Assembly (NCBI GenBank): GCA_039519185.1
Contig: CM076849.1
Span: 69,930,784-69,994,783 of the forward strand
Length of the DNA: 64,000 bases
Direction of reading: 5' to 3'
Source: Astragalus membranaceus
Taxonomy: Eukaryota > Streptophyta > Magnoliopsida > Fabales > Fabaceae
Shown here: positions 22,338 to 33,341 of the stretch, in pieces
Position numbering within the stretch: position 1 is the stretch's first letter
Layout of the letters: every line of letters begins with the position of its first letter
The notes under the pieces: model-generated
Seen by the model: only the letters and a program-made list of their open reading frames with translations
Database searches by the model: none
Told to the model about the DNA's origin: nothing
Position numbers and translations under genes: made by a program

Positions 22338-23983
22338 ATGGGTGGCCGTGAGGTTTGCTTATGGTAGTGGTTAGTGGTGTGTGGTGGGGCTGGTTCGGCG
22401 ATGGTGGTGGTACGGTTCCGTTGGCGTTAGGTGGTTGTTGCGAAGAGGGGTGAGGTGCGATGGTTCGTGGAGGGGTAACGGTTTGGTGGTGTTTGGGCTG
22501 TGAGTGGTGTTCACGGTGGAAGGGAGGAGACAGTGAGGGTGTTTGGGGGTTTTGGATGGTCGCGGTTGTTTGGGCTGTGAGTGGTGTTTACGGTGGATGG
22601 GAGGAGACAGTGAGGGTGTTTGGGGGAGGTTGTTCCGGCGGTAGTTGTTTGGGTGGTTTTGTGGTGCGTACGGTGGGGGAACTGACAGGGAGGTGGAGGA
22701 AGGGCGCACTGTTACGGTGGCCGAAGGTGGTGACCACCACAGGGTGGTCGGAGCTTGAAGCTCCTCCTTTTTCTTCCTTTCTTCTCTGATTTCTTAATTT
22801 TGGGATTTTGATCCCTGTTTTTTTTTTTGTGTTTCCAGTAACTGTCTCTGTGAATGTTCCCCCCCCCCTTTGTGATTTCTGTTTGTTGGCTTTTATAGAG
22901 AGGGCAAATTAAATGAGACAAAAAATTGGTGTTATGCTTTTGTAGAGAAACAGAGTAGTCGAGCAAAGGAGGTTAATGGAGCAGAGGAGCAGCAGCAAGG
23001 TGGTGCCTGCAAAGCTGTCCTGTTGGAGCAAATTGGGAAAGTGACAAAGGAGCAAGAAGAAATTAGCATTGGCCTAATTCTTCAAATGGCAGCAGCAGTG
23101 CTGCCCCTAGCAGCAGGGGCGCTCCTGCCCTTTTTTTTTATTTTATTTTGATTTTAATTTTTGTACTTTCTTGTATTTAAATTTTGTCTATACATGTGTA
23201 CTATAGTTGACTTTGTAAAAAATACTGAATATAAAAATAAAAAAACATTTATTCACAATCTGATTTTTATTAGATTTTAATAACAAAATTAAACTGATAA
23301 CAACGACGATAAACATACGTACACGACGAGACGGGAACGCGTGTCCGCAACGAGAATACACGAATTTGCGTATCAAAATAAACACTCATACACAACGAGA
23401 CACGAACACCCGTCCGCAACGAGAATACACAAATTTGCGTATCAAAATAAACACTCGTTCACAACGAGACACAAACACCCGTCCGCAACGGGGACAAAAA
23501 TGTGTACATTATTAACAATAGCACACGCGCACCAAAGAGAAGTAACACGTCTATACACAACTGGGAACGACACACATAGACGACAAAAACAATATTTTGG
23601 ATTTTCTAGTAAGCTTTAAATTAGGCGGACAAAATTAGGGTATGACAATGGGCAAAGGATCACCATATCTCCAACTGCCGGTTTGAAAGTGATGCTGAGG
23701 TTGTAACACTCTGCTGTCAAGGGGTCAAAACTGATATTTCTATTGAGCCTATTATTGCTGAATGTATATTTTAATTAGCTCAAATGCCAAACTCTAGGAT
23801 TTCCTTTGCTAGAAGAAATTGTAATCAAGCAGCTCATGCGCTTGTTTGTATAGCTAAGCAGCTAGGTGATATGTATTGGCAGGGGTCTGTCCCTGATCCT
23901 GTTAACACTATTGTTTGTAATGATGCCACAGGCACACTCTCTACTCAATTAGTAGAATGAGTTATCTTTGTTGTCAAAAAAAA

Positions 23984-24000
23984 AAGAACTGTTTTGTTCT
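23984..24000 (+). repeat. Right target-site duplication of the LINE
   Basis: Exact 17-bp copy of 10595-10611, directly after the poly(A). Confidence 0.92.
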
Positions 24001-24250
24001 TGAATCTTGTTCATGAATGGAGAGTGGTGGAATTATGTTTCTCATCTCCTCCATTCTGTTGTTCTTCACTCCCCACCATTTTGTTGTGTTTGTTTGATGA
24101 GTTCGGGATCACATAACCCATTTGGTATTTGAGATTCTTGTAACCAAGATATTGGCAAAGTTTTTTTTTGCTTTCTTCTTCTTCTTTTAAATTTTTTTGG
24201 AAAAGGAATATGCTTTTCATCTTTAGCTCTCAACATTCGGATTATTGCCT
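24001..24250. other. Short host-like spacer
   Basis: AT-rich with T runs. No gene recognised. Confidence 0.5.
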
Positions 24251-24676
24251 TTTGTATGTGTTCTGAGCTGGGCCGAGCTGCCCAATCCTTACAAAGCATG
24301 ACCCAATCCATCATAAGATCCGACCCAACCTCAGCTAGCAAGGAGACACCGAGATCAACGGCCAGGATCGATGCGGATCGATCCAACGGCCCAGGCTCGA
24401 TCTACTTAAAGTGCAGCCCCCTCCTCTGCGTCTAGAAATACAGGGTCGCCCTTAAGAATCAGGTACGCTCTCTCTCTCATTAGTTCCTCTCACCACTTCT
24501 GATTGATGACTTTGGCATCAAAGTGTCTGCAGGTACCGACCCCTCCGAGCTCCAACCTCGGAAGAATGCGACTCTGGAGTAATCAATCTGACTTCAGCCA
24601 TGGAGAGCCCGATCTCAACTGACTCTTCTACCAACTGCAACATCGAAGCCCGACCCCGATAGCAAGGTACAGAACA
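24251..24676 (+). repeat. 5' LTR of element C
   Basis: It ends GGTACAGAACA, exactly like the TR-GAG LTR, and a primer-binding site TGGCGACCACAATGGGA follows at 24678. The left border is set at the TG of TGTATGTGTTCTGAGCTGGG, but there is no second LTR to confirm it. Confidence 0.65.
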
Positions 24677-24733
24677 CTGGCGACCACAATGGGAGTATAT
24701 CACTAAGCTCTCATCAGACCCTAACCTTTTCCG

Positions 24734-26123
24734 ATGGCTCCAATAGGTCGCCCACCTACCCGAGGCCGATCGCGACTACAAAGCGTGATCGAAGTTCTAC
24801 CTCAACAAGATCAAACCCTGAGGGTCATGTACAAACTCTTCCGGTGGAGGCAGCGCAATCTGTGTCGTTGCCTCCTACTCCTCCACTTGTCGCTGAGGCT
24901 ATACCGATCCCGGTTCAGGTGATGAACCTGTTACTAGATATCCTAGACCGTCAAAGCAGGGATATGGCACAGCAGGAAGTGCAGCCGAGCCAAATGGAAG
25001 AAGAAGTTGCTGCAGTTCGAGCCAACACCATTGCCACTTCAGAACGACTCTGCAGCACGCGGTGGCGTCAAGGCGTCACCGCTCTCCACCTCGACGTCAG
25101 ATCGTACATAGGCAACATGTACACAGGTCACCATCTCGGAGAGGCCATCGAGGTCGAGGGTCCATAACACCGCTACCTCGACGAGATCAAGCCCGAGGCG
25201 AACCTCCTCTTTCGGTTCATCCTCTCCCTGCAGTCGATCCCAGCAAAGGGAGAAACCACCGCTGAGAAAGAAGCGCTGTTCTCCCAGAGCTCGCGATCAT
25301 TCTGGCCGATCCCGGTGGAGCCCATTCATAAAGGAAATTGCCGAATGTTGCATCCCTAAGTCACTTGAGAAATCTCCACAACTGAATATGTACGACGGCA
25401 TCGGGTATATAGATGAGCACATTGACACGTTCAAGCTCATGATGCAGTATAGGAACGCCTGTGACGACGTCAAATGCAAGGTCTTTCCTTTATCTCCGAG
25501 TAAGTCGGCACTGGTTTGGTTCAGGGATCTCGAGCCTGCCTCGATAACGTCCTGGGACCATCTCGTCCGATTGTTTTCAGCTCGATTCACCACCTCTAGG
25601 CTCAAACCTAAGTCGGAGTACGTGCTAAGAGAGATCCGTCAAGGAGAAAAGGAAACCCTGCGAGACTACATTGAAAGGTTCAATAAGGAAGCGAACAACA
25701 TCAAAAACTTAGAAGACAAGGTCAGAAACATCAGAAACTTTTCCAGATCAACGTCGGCATTCACCGACCTCACAGCTCGGAGGAATTCTTACAACGAGCA
25801 CAAAAGTTCATTGGCTGTGAAGAAGACGACCTTGCAGGGGAAGCCGGACAGGACCCGGCCCTGACCAAGGGCCAAGGTTCACGGAACACTCTGAGCTAAA
25901 CACCTGTATGGCCAAAATATTGGCCAAGTGCGCCAATGTCGAGTTCAAAGACGTCAAATGGCCGACCCTGTTGACACATAAGGACGGGGTGGACAAGCGC
26001 AAATTCTGCCGCTACCATCGAAGCCATGGGCACGACACCAATCAGTTCAGGGTCCTTAAGTACGATATTGAGGACCTCATGCAAAAAGGGAAACTCTTGT
26101 CCAGAAAAAGGAGCAAGAAATAA
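24734..26123 (+). pseudogene. Decayed gag of element C
   Basis: It starts at ATG 24734 (MAPIGRPPTRGRSR) and then changes frame at least four times. The gag core is readable at 25388-25750 (DEHIDTFKLMMQYRNACDD, PLSPSKSALVWFRDLEPASI, RDYIERFNKEANNIKNLED). The zinc-binding C-H-H segment is at 25990-26100 (KFCRYHRSHGHDTNQF). The pattern matches the gag of the TR-GAG element closely. It cannot produce a full protein. Confidence 0.78.
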
Positions 26124-26329
26124 AACGACCACTCTCTCCCCGAAAGGGCAAGGTAGTTGTCAACGAGGTAGCTAAACCCTCCAAAGAAAAAACCAGTGAC
26201 CATGGTGACCCTGGGAGGATACTCCGTGGATGCAAGGGAAACGGAACGATCTATGAAGCGCAAATGGAAGGAGATACTGAGCTTGGCCTGCAATCCAACC
26301 CCGGCACCACCCTCAAACCGGCCACCTCT

Positions 26330-26725
26330 GACCTTCTCCGATCAAGACTTGGTAGATGGAAAGCCAAACAAATAAATATTGCTGATAGTCTCGGTCGTCA
26401 TGGTCGACGTCGAGGTTAAAAGAATGCTGGTGGACCAAGGAAGCTCAGCCGACATCATGTTCAAAGGGGCCAAGACCCGACCTATGGGGTAAGTCGAGGT
26501 CATGGTCACCTATGGTAATGAAGATCTTTTCCGCGTAGTTAAGACTCAGTTCTTGGTCCTCCCTTGTGAGTCACCCTACAATTGCATCGTCGGAAGGTCG
26601 ACTATAGGAAGACTGGGCACTGTCAATTCCACCGTCCACCTTAAAATGAAATTGCATTCCCTGAAGGATAAAATCATCACCATCTTAGCCGATCTAGAAG
26701 CAGCTAACTGGGAAAAGCGCCCCTG
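26330..26725 (+). pseudogene. Decayed aspartic protease of element C
   Basis: The fragments LVDQGSSADIMF (D-x-G-type active site) and YGNEDLFRVVKTQFLVL, with YNCIVGRSTIGRLGTVNST, match the retropepsin of Tat-type elements. At least one frameshift lies in the middle. No RT palm or YIDD motif follows. Confidence 0.65.
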
Positions 26726-27503
26726 AAGCAGGTCGCAAGGAACCAGAGGCAGAGATAGCCTCATTGAAAGATGGAATCATGGCCACCAGAAATGTAATAG
26801 CTATTATCAAACAGAAGTAATGAAACCAGACCAATAGGTCGGATGGAATAAAATGAGGTCATTTTGCAAACAAATGTTCAACGACGTTCTAAGGAGCAAC
26901 CAAAGGTCGACGTCGAAGGTTGAACTCGATTCACTCCACGATTCACTCCAAGCCTAGCGCTTGGCGAGCTAGACCGCAGGAGGCATCAGAAAATCAACGA
27001 CCTCAGGGCCGACTCCTTCGAACCTCTTAGATTCGCGCCCAAGTCAAGTGGAGAACTTGAGAAGCCAGATCTAGGAGATTGAGAAGGGTCAATCCCGACG
27101 TCAGGTCCAAAGCGACCCTCAAAATCCCCTCCAGTCCGAGTTCGACCAAGCGCTTCCGCCCCCGGTGAATTGGATAGGAGTGGATACCCGCTCAAAAATG
27201 ACTCCAAGTCTAACACGACACTCTAAATCCCCTCTAGTCCAAGTTCGACTCAGCGCTTTGGCCCTTGTGAACTGGGTTGGAGTGGATACTCGCTCGCAAA
27301 TGATCCCGTGTCTAAAGCTACACTTAATCACTAAATCACTCACGATGTTAAGCCAAAATCATGCATTCATCAAATTTAAACATGCGATTCAGGCAAAGTA
27401 ATAAAATAAAACCGGACTCGAACTGCGCCTCAAGTACGAGTTACAATAAAAGTTGCCCCAGATGAAACCGAGACCACCACTATCAAATTTTACAACACAT
27501 TAA
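26726..27503. other. Non-coding spacer with a 103-bp tandem duplication
   Basis: A unit beginning AAATCCCCTC is present at about 27122 and 27225 (also shared: AGTGGATAC, TTCGAC). This stretch stands where RT, RNase H and integrase should be. No coding remains are visible. Confidence 0.65.
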
Positions 27504-28518
27504 TCATTGAGGAAGGCTGTAGATTACATTCGCATCTTGGATGTCGGCACTGGGAGCCTGAGGCTTCATGATCTTTCCCTCACGCACCTCGTGCAAGGTC
27601 TGAACCAGGCCAAGTTCAAGATCAGGATAGATCAGAGCCACCTGAGCAACAACGTTCTTGAAAGCTCCTACTGCCAGTGCCACCGCTTGCAGAGAAGACG
27701 TTTCCTTGAAGCAAACTGCCTCATCTCGAAGTGCTAGCACCAATTCCATTTCACGGTCGAGCTCCTCAATGCGGCGTTCAAGCTCTGGGACCTTCTCCCT
27801 GGCCATGACTTGTCATTAGCCTCAGACAATGCCTTTTCCAATCTCTCTCTCTTTCCTCCTCCCCCGACTTGACCATAGTCTCGGCCTCGTACACAGCCTT
27901 CCCCATCTTCTCAAGCTCCTGCCCAGCCGAACTTAAGCTTTTGACCCTGATTTCTGCAAATAGGTGTTCTTGGCAGCCAATGTGTCCTTCTCCAGCTGAA
28001 GTCGGTCTCACTCCTCCCTGATTTCTGCAACAAGTGTTCGACAATAATTTAGTTTCAAGGATTTATCCAACAATTCACAGTCGAGCCACATGTTTTCGGC
28101 CTCAAGGAGATTACCTTTCGCCCGGTCAACAGCGCTGGAGTTCCACTTGATCGGAAACTCTTGGCTGAGTTTGCTGACCTTAGCACAGGTCTCAAAATCC
28201 TTTAGCGTCAACTCAAAAATAGCCTTCTTCATCGACCCCGCCTTGTCTGAGGCTGGGGTCACTCTTGGTTTCTAGGACGAAGGGGTCGAAGTCTGAGGAG
28301 GGCGCTATTGATCTGGATCCTTACCCCCGCTGTTGGATCCGGGATCCAGATCCACCACCATTTCTGGTTCATGGCGTTGGGGAGTGCCCTGGGCGCTGAT
28401 AACCCCGACAGCAGAAATAGAAAGGATGAGAGCGGAGCTGGAAGAAGCTGCGGCTGGAGCGGGCAAAATATGGACCTCAATGGCTTCAAGGCCGGTGGCG
28501 TTCATGAAATTGGCTAGG

Positions 28519-28626
28519 CTGAGCGTGGCAGTCGTGTTATTTGAAAAATAAAAAAGGCCAAGGTCAGTACCAGAAGGTGTAAAAATAAAGTAAAAGCAAA
28601 GAAAAGCAGGAAAAAGACAAATTTAC
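28519..28626 (-). other. Intron in antisense gene of element C
   Basis: On the minus strand, CTCTTG/GTAAAT at 28626 and GCTCAG/CCTAGCC at 28519 bound a 108-bp AT-rich intron. Exons join as ATALG then LANFMNATGLEAIEV. It cannot be spliced from the sense genomic RNA. Confidence 0.6.
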
Positions 28627-29585
28627 CAAGAGCAGTAGCAAGAGCCGCAAGGGACTCAGCCTCAGCGTCCATGACGACTTTGCAGTCAATCTTCTTGACC
28701 ACAACAGTAAAAATCTGTACCCACTTTATCAAGAGGTCAAGAGCGTGAGCCTCTTGCTCGGAGAGGGACGACACGGGGCAGGCGTATGCCGAACCCCCAT
28801 GTGAGAATTGCTCCTTTGACCACGAGGTCGGGAACAAGTACATCACGACCTCTGCCACCTCTTTCTTTGCAGCATCATTCACTAGCCTCGCGTAGAAAAA
28901 CCTATATTTAAATTCTTTCAGGGAGTCGGTCACAGGGGTGAACAAGCAACGCTTCTGGTTACAGCGCAGCCCAATGTTCCCCTGCCTCTCTTTCCTAGAA
29001 TCAATCTCTGGCTAATGAAAGACATCGAGTAAGCAGAAGAAGACCTTTTTCCGGCAAGGTCGATTCAGCACCCCTATCACAACCTCAAAAGTTTTCAAGA
29101 AACCCCACGAGTTGGGGGTGAGCTGCGAAGGGGCAACCTTTAAATACCCCAGAATCCGTTTCTGGAAGGCTCTAAAAGGGAGGCGAATCATCATCCTCTC
29201 AAACACCGCCGAGTAAACAAAGAACCTCAGCCCGAAAACCTTTTTACAAACGACATCAGATTCGAGGGCGGACTCCAGCTCTCATTCCTGTCCCACTCCA
29301 CCAAGGTGCCTCTGGAACCTTTTCAAATCAGACAAGTTGGAACCCGGCCTATATACGAACCCGATGTTACGAACATTTGTAGACACCCATCGATACGGGT
29401 CCTCGGCCTCGGCCTCTCCCACCATCTCTGGGCCGACCTGACTCACTGGCTCGACCCTCTGGGCAAATGTTGTGTGGAAGGGGTAGCAGAGGAATCACCG
29501 ACCTCTGTCTTACGGACCGAATTGACAGAGGTCGACATTCGTACCTCGGCCAATTCGGGCCGACCTTCTGCAGATTTCCTCAGCG

Positions 29586-31001
29586 TGTAGATATCTTGTA
29601 CTGCAGGACTTATACTGCAAGTTAGGTTTTGATGATGAAAAAGGCAAAGCCAAAGTTGATGAAAAAGACAAAGCCAAAGTTGATGGCCAAAGTAATGAAA
29701 GTGACAAAACATCAAAGTCACAATCCAAGACAACCAAGCTCAAAGTATTGAAGATTCAAGGTTAAGGGTAGTCCTTAAATATAAGGGTAGTCCTTAGGGT
29801 TTGGGTGTGTCTTAGGAAAAAGTGTAAGCTCTTTCGAAGGTCAGCTCGCCTCTCAAAGTCTCACACACTCACAAGTTTTTCAAAGATGCATGCATACTTA
29901 CGTAAACATAAAAAGCACCTTTAAAACATGAAAATCGATTATCACCTTGCATATACATACATCAAAATCGATTTTCATGCCAATCAGAAAAGGAAGAATC
30001 GATTTTCACTCCATGTGTTTTCATTGCATAAATCGATTCCTAAGCAAAACATTTTTAAAGGAAGAATCGATTCACATCCTTTTATACTAAACTGAGAATC
30101 GATTCCTACATGTCTCAGGCAAGCCAAGAATCGATTCATACAAATTACATTGAGTATAAGAATCGATTCCTAGCCTTCCTGGATCTCAAGAATCGATTGT
30201 CCCCATTTTTCAAACAAAGCAAAATCGACTCCCAACTAAAAGAAGAATCGATTCCTAGATCCACTGCAATCAACAAAGAATCGATTCCCACATATTTTTT
30301 TAACGTAAACTTCATTTTCCATAGCCTATAAATAGAGGCCTCATAGCCTCCATTTCTCACCAACCCATTTCACGAAATCAGAGCAAACTTTGAGAAAAAC
30401 TCTTCATACTTTTATTTCTGCTCTTCACACACCGCTGGTCCATCAGAGCAGATATTTCGCTAAGAGTTAGTTGGGGTTGCATTCTTCAAGTTGTATTATC
30501 TGCCTACATTAGAGGTATTTCGGTCTTTAAATTTGTTATTGTTTATTGGTTGTATTTTGTACTAGGGAGTGGGGTATCTCTCTAGGGTAGCTGTTTGTAC
30601 TAGGAAGTGGGGTATCTTTCTGGGGCAGCTGGTTGTAACAGGGGTGGGGTATCTCTTGTTATTGTTGTAATAGATTTGAGGACTCTTTATAGGTGGGGTA
30701 TCCTAGTAGAAGAGTGCCTGAGTCTGTAAAGGTTTTCCAAGGCACCTGTAAGCCTTGTTGTTTTGGTTAGTGGAAAATCTCACAAGGGCGTGAGGACTGG
30801 ACGTAGGTCACTAGGAGGTGACCGAACCAGGATAAATCTCTGTGTTCTTTATTGCTTTATTTTCTAATTCCTTCGCTTCCATTTAACCTGCGCGAAAATT
30901 AATCCAAGTCATTGAAAATGGGAAAAACGTTTTCGAAAGTGATCAAAAGTTTTTAAATCTCAATTCACCCCCCCTCTTGAGACTGAAGCCACTTGGCAAC
31001 A
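29586..31001 (+). mobile_element. Solo LTR 1 with AATCGATT array
   Basis: TGTAGATATC...TTGGCAACA, 1416 bp, flanked by CAGCG (29581-29585 and 31002-31006). A second copy is at 61500-62939. It contains 11 ATCGAT motifs between about 29930 and 30290, a TATA box at 30327-30334 and a run of diverged repeats with GGGGTATCTCT at about 30570-30660. There is no internal domain, so it is a solo LTR. The family was not recognised. It interrupts the antisense gene of element C. Confidence 0.85.
30327..30334 (+). promoter_or_regulatory. TATA box of solo LTR 1
   Basis: TATAAATA directly after the ATCGAT array. The same order (array, then TATA) is kept in solo LTR 2 (62234-62241). Confidence 0.55.
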
Positions 31002-31337
31002 CAGCGGACCTTTCTCGGAAGGAATGTACTCTCGCTATCCCTCGTATTTTTCAGCTTTGCCTATAGCGGGGAAGCTGAGGTAAGAAATGTAGTCGATGTA
31101 CAAAGCAGGGACTGGAGCCGACCCCAGACCGAAATTGACCATCGTCTTCTCCGAGGCAAGAAGGAACGGAACTCGGGCGCAGAAACCCAAACAGGAACAA
31201 GTAAAAGAAAAATGCGATAAATTAATAAAGGGAAACAACTATCCTCGGGAAGAAGAGTGGTAACCTCGATTGAATGGTCTGGGAAAAAACTCGCCGGAGT
31301 CTCAACGTCGAATCGCTGGAACAGTAACTCTCTATAA

Positions 31338-31515
31338 ATCGACAACGCCAGGGCAATCACTCGTCAATGTCGGAACTTCGCTCACAAGGTTTCACTAGCT
31401 TGCGTAGCACCTCGTTGTCGGAACTTCGCTCACAAGGTTTCACTAGCTTGCGACAACGCCAGGGTAATCACACCTCTGTTCCAATTCCTTGGCCTGTTGC
31501 ACCTCGTTGTGCACC
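31338..31515. repeat. Shuffled direct repeats at the C/B junction
   Basis: A 37-bp unit (TGTCGGAACTTCGCTCAC ... CTAGCTTGCG) occurs at about 31368-31404 and 31416-31452. CGACAACGCCAGGG occurs before and after the pair (31338, 31451). CACCTCGTTGT occurs at 31408 and about 31500. The third piece matches the element B leader and the first two match element C, so the patch looks like templated filler at a repaired break. Confidence 0.7.
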
Positions 31516-32150
31516 ATAGGTTTCACTATGTCAGCCAATTGTTGGGACACTTGGTCATTATGTCATGTATCCCCATCTCCATTTGTTGCTGAATGAATGA
31601 CGTGGTCATGACCATGGGCTCCTCATCTTGGTGGGGTTGTTCATTCAAATCCACAGTAACCGCTAGGGTGGTAGTCCTCGAAACACTTGCTGGCTCCGTG
31701 ATCATGCCTTTGGAAGCAGTTGCCTTCTATGACGCCGAAGGTGTTTCCATACTTAGGTTTCTGCCTGAGCGCAAGTGCATACTCCAACAATAATCCAGTC
31801 CAGGTGAATCAAACGCGAAGGTCTGTTCACCCGTGCATGTCCCACTAGGCATGCCAATTTTTGTTGTCGTCAAACTCTTATATCCTAGCCGTGGTATCGG
31901 CCAGGGGTTTGAACAGTCTTTGATTAGAGGTCAATGAGGAAGGAACTTTGTTCCTCAACTGTGGGTTTCCTAACTCCTCCAAAGAGTGTCGGGTTGGGTA
32001 GACGGGACGCGAGGATTGGATTATCTATTGACTAATGCATAAAGGTAAAGTAAAGTAAAGTGCGATAAAGATAAATTGCAAGAGAAAAATAGATTTTGTA
32101 TTGATTGATTATGTCTTTTTTGTACAAGTATTCTTCTCTCTCTCTCTCTC
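31480..32150 (-). repeat. Element B leader, PBS and partial LTR
   Basis: This is an inverted, about 90% similar copy of 35218-35890. The repeated TACTTTACTTTA phrase, the GACTCTTTGGAGGAGTTAGG-like phrase and the start codon region MHLRSGRNLSMET are shared. It ends at a (TC)n run (32131-32157), where the LTR breaks and joins the antisense gene. Confidence 0.78.
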
Positions 32151-33039
32151 TCTCTATCCGTCCTGGCTGCCCATGAAAGCCAACTTCAATCATACTCACG
32201 CCGGAGGTCTCTATTCCATGTTCCTTGTCAAGAAGCAAGGCGGAAATCACTGAAACAGAGCATACATCTTTCCTCATGTATTTCTTCTGCAAGTTTTTCT
32301 ATGGCACCACTTCTGCAGGTATTGTCCAAGAACTCCAACCCTTTGTTGCTTTGATGACCAGCAAGACTGTCTATGCGTGGGCCCCTTACTTCCTCGGCGG
32401 ACTCTATAGAGGTATCCAAGTCACACTTGATCAGATCAGGGAGTATGGCGTAATGACTAAGATTCTAGGTCCGATGTGGTTCCTCTTGGATCTTTGCTCC
32501 CCAAAAACCTCAGTCCAAACTCACTCTCACTGACCGCAATACTGCTCGTGATCATTGGTGATCTGCCCTAGTGGCCCGAGATCTACTTGTTGGTTACCAT
32601 GGCCCTTCCCGCTACAGCAAGGTCGTTGTGGAATTTTACTATCCCAGTTTTGCCTGCAGACAATTTGGAATTATACAGCAAGTGTCTTTGCCCTACAAGG
32701 CTATGAGTGGTCCTCACCGTCGTGAAGGTCTAACTGACGATGACATGTGCAAGATTGTCACCAACAACTACTATAAAGCCACTAAGAGCATGTGGGCGCA
32801 CTACGAGGTTTGCCCAGGGGAAACCAGTGCCTTTACCAATTGGTGGCTTGGTGTTAAGGACCTGGTCTTCCCTCGGGTACTTGGCAAATATCTGGCCCAG
32901 TACCTCGGTCGTCCCTACACAGCTCCAACACCTTCTGCAGCATTAGCCAGTACCAGCATGACTCCTCCTACTATCAAAAACACACTCGGATCCACTGTCC
33001 TCGCTCGGCGGCCACCAACTCGGTCTCATCCAGTCACTG

Positions 33040-33117
33040 GTGAGTTTCTTTTTAGCACAGTTGCTCTCTACTTTTGATGCATGAACCTTCCTCGTATTAC
33101 TCCAATTATACTTGCAG
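33040..33117 (+). other. Intron 1 of B antisense gene
   Basis: GTGAGT donor at 33040, CTTGCAG acceptor ending 33117, 78 bp. The homologous intron in element A is at 61207-61129. Confidence 0.7.
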
Positions 33118-33272
33118 AATCTTTATGTCATCGTGGTGATGATGAGGACGAAGATGGTCCCATTATATTCCGCAGGTCACCCCGACGGGCTCCAATTGAA
33201 ACCCCCTTGTTGCCAACGGCCAAGAACACTGTCGTAGTAGCGGAAGAAACTCCTCGTCCATCCAAGAGACCG

Positions 33273-33341
33273 GTATGACACCCCTCTTGTGTTTCTCCTT
33301 TTCTGTCTGCGCTTCGCTCTTCTTACCCTTGTCTGTTACAG
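33273..33341 (+). other. Intron 2 of B antisense gene
   Basis: GTATGA donor at 33273 after AAGAGACCG, GTTACAG acceptor ending 33341, 69 bp. The homologous intron in element A is at 60974-60902. Confidence 0.7.

Larger units (their letters stand above)
12133..23647 (+). mobile_element. Tat/Ogre-like solo LTR (about 2.9 kb) split by Athila
   Basis: It starts TGTAGCAACCGAAAAATCCG and ends GGGTATGACA, flanked by the duplication ATGGG (12128-12132 and 23648-23652). Without the nested Athila (13744-22342) about 2.9 kb remains and no internal domain, so it is a solo LTR. Its left part holds phrases common in Ogre/Tat LTRs (TAGGGAAGGTATTAGCACCC at about 12289) and a (GA)n run at 12990-13024. Its right part has a 77-bp repeat (22491 and 22568) and three 69-bp repeats (from 23343, 23412 and 23481) with GTCCGCAACG. 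Ser/Pro/Leu-rich open frames on either strand are compositional. Confidence 0.78.
11674..23960 (+). pseudogene. LINE ORF2 C-terminal RNase H fragment (split)
   Basis: Coding pieces 11674-12127 and 23653-23960 together read as the end of a plant LINE ORF2: a zinc-ribbon-like tail (WLHHWITVDD, LWKIWKSRNDLIFN) and an RVT_3-type RNase H domain (FTKFNFDAGCF, WSFIARDSAGSVL, AEALSLRW, then FESDAEVV and RNCNQAAHALVCIAKQLGD). It contains nonsense codons (after IAA and near SCES). The interruption at 12133 to 23647 is the Tat/Ogre-like solo LTR with its nested Athila. The stop is at 23958-23960, followed by the poly(A). Confidence 0.8.
10612..23983 (+). mobile_element. Internally deleted LINE, split by nested LTR elements
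   Basis: Between the 17-bp duplications, the LINE-derived parts are 10612-10728, about 11467-12132 and 23653-23983 (about 1.1 kb). They comprise a 5' untranslated part, the start of ORF1, the end of ORF2 (RNase H region) and a poly(A) tail (23976-23985). The endonuclease and reverse transcriptase are missing. Two LTR insertions lie within it. The RNase H frame continues from 12127 to 23653 once the 11.5-kb insertion is removed, which confirms the nesting. Confidence 0.9.
27504..31378 (-). pseudogene. Antisense extra gene of element C (gypsy-type transposon domain plus coiled coil)
   Basis: On the minus strand, from about 31378 down to a stop at 27504, fragments in several frames read as one protein interrupted by solo LTR 1. 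The domain at about 29310-29010 (MIRLPFRAF, ILGYLKVAPSQLTPNSWGFL) matches the plant putative gypsy-type transposon family. Then follow KEFKYRFFYARLVNDAAKKE and, after a GT-AG intron (28626-28519, between ATALG and LANFMNATG), acidic and coiled-coil segments (NLLEAENMWLDCELLDKSLK, ERRIEELDREMELVLALRDE). Such extra genes opposite to gag-pol are known in Tat-lineage elements; their function is unknown. The present copy has stops and frameshifts. Confidence 0.72.
24251..31480 (+). mobile_element. Tat-like element C, truncated at its right end
   Basis: A 5' LTR, primer-binding site, decayed gag and protease are followed directly by a gene on the opposite strand. There is no RT, RNase H or integrase, and the 3' LTR is missing because the element runs into element B near 31480 through a patch of shuffled short repeats. 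Solo LTR 1 is inserted at 29586-31001. LTR and gag resemble the TR-GAG element, which could be a shorter derivative of the same group. Confidence 0.75.

Noticed and set aside
29930..30290. Regularly spaced ATCGAT motifs considered as a CRISPR-like array
   Set aside because: Motifs are only 6-9 bp, spacing is irregular, the context is a plant LTR with TSD, and no cas genes exist.
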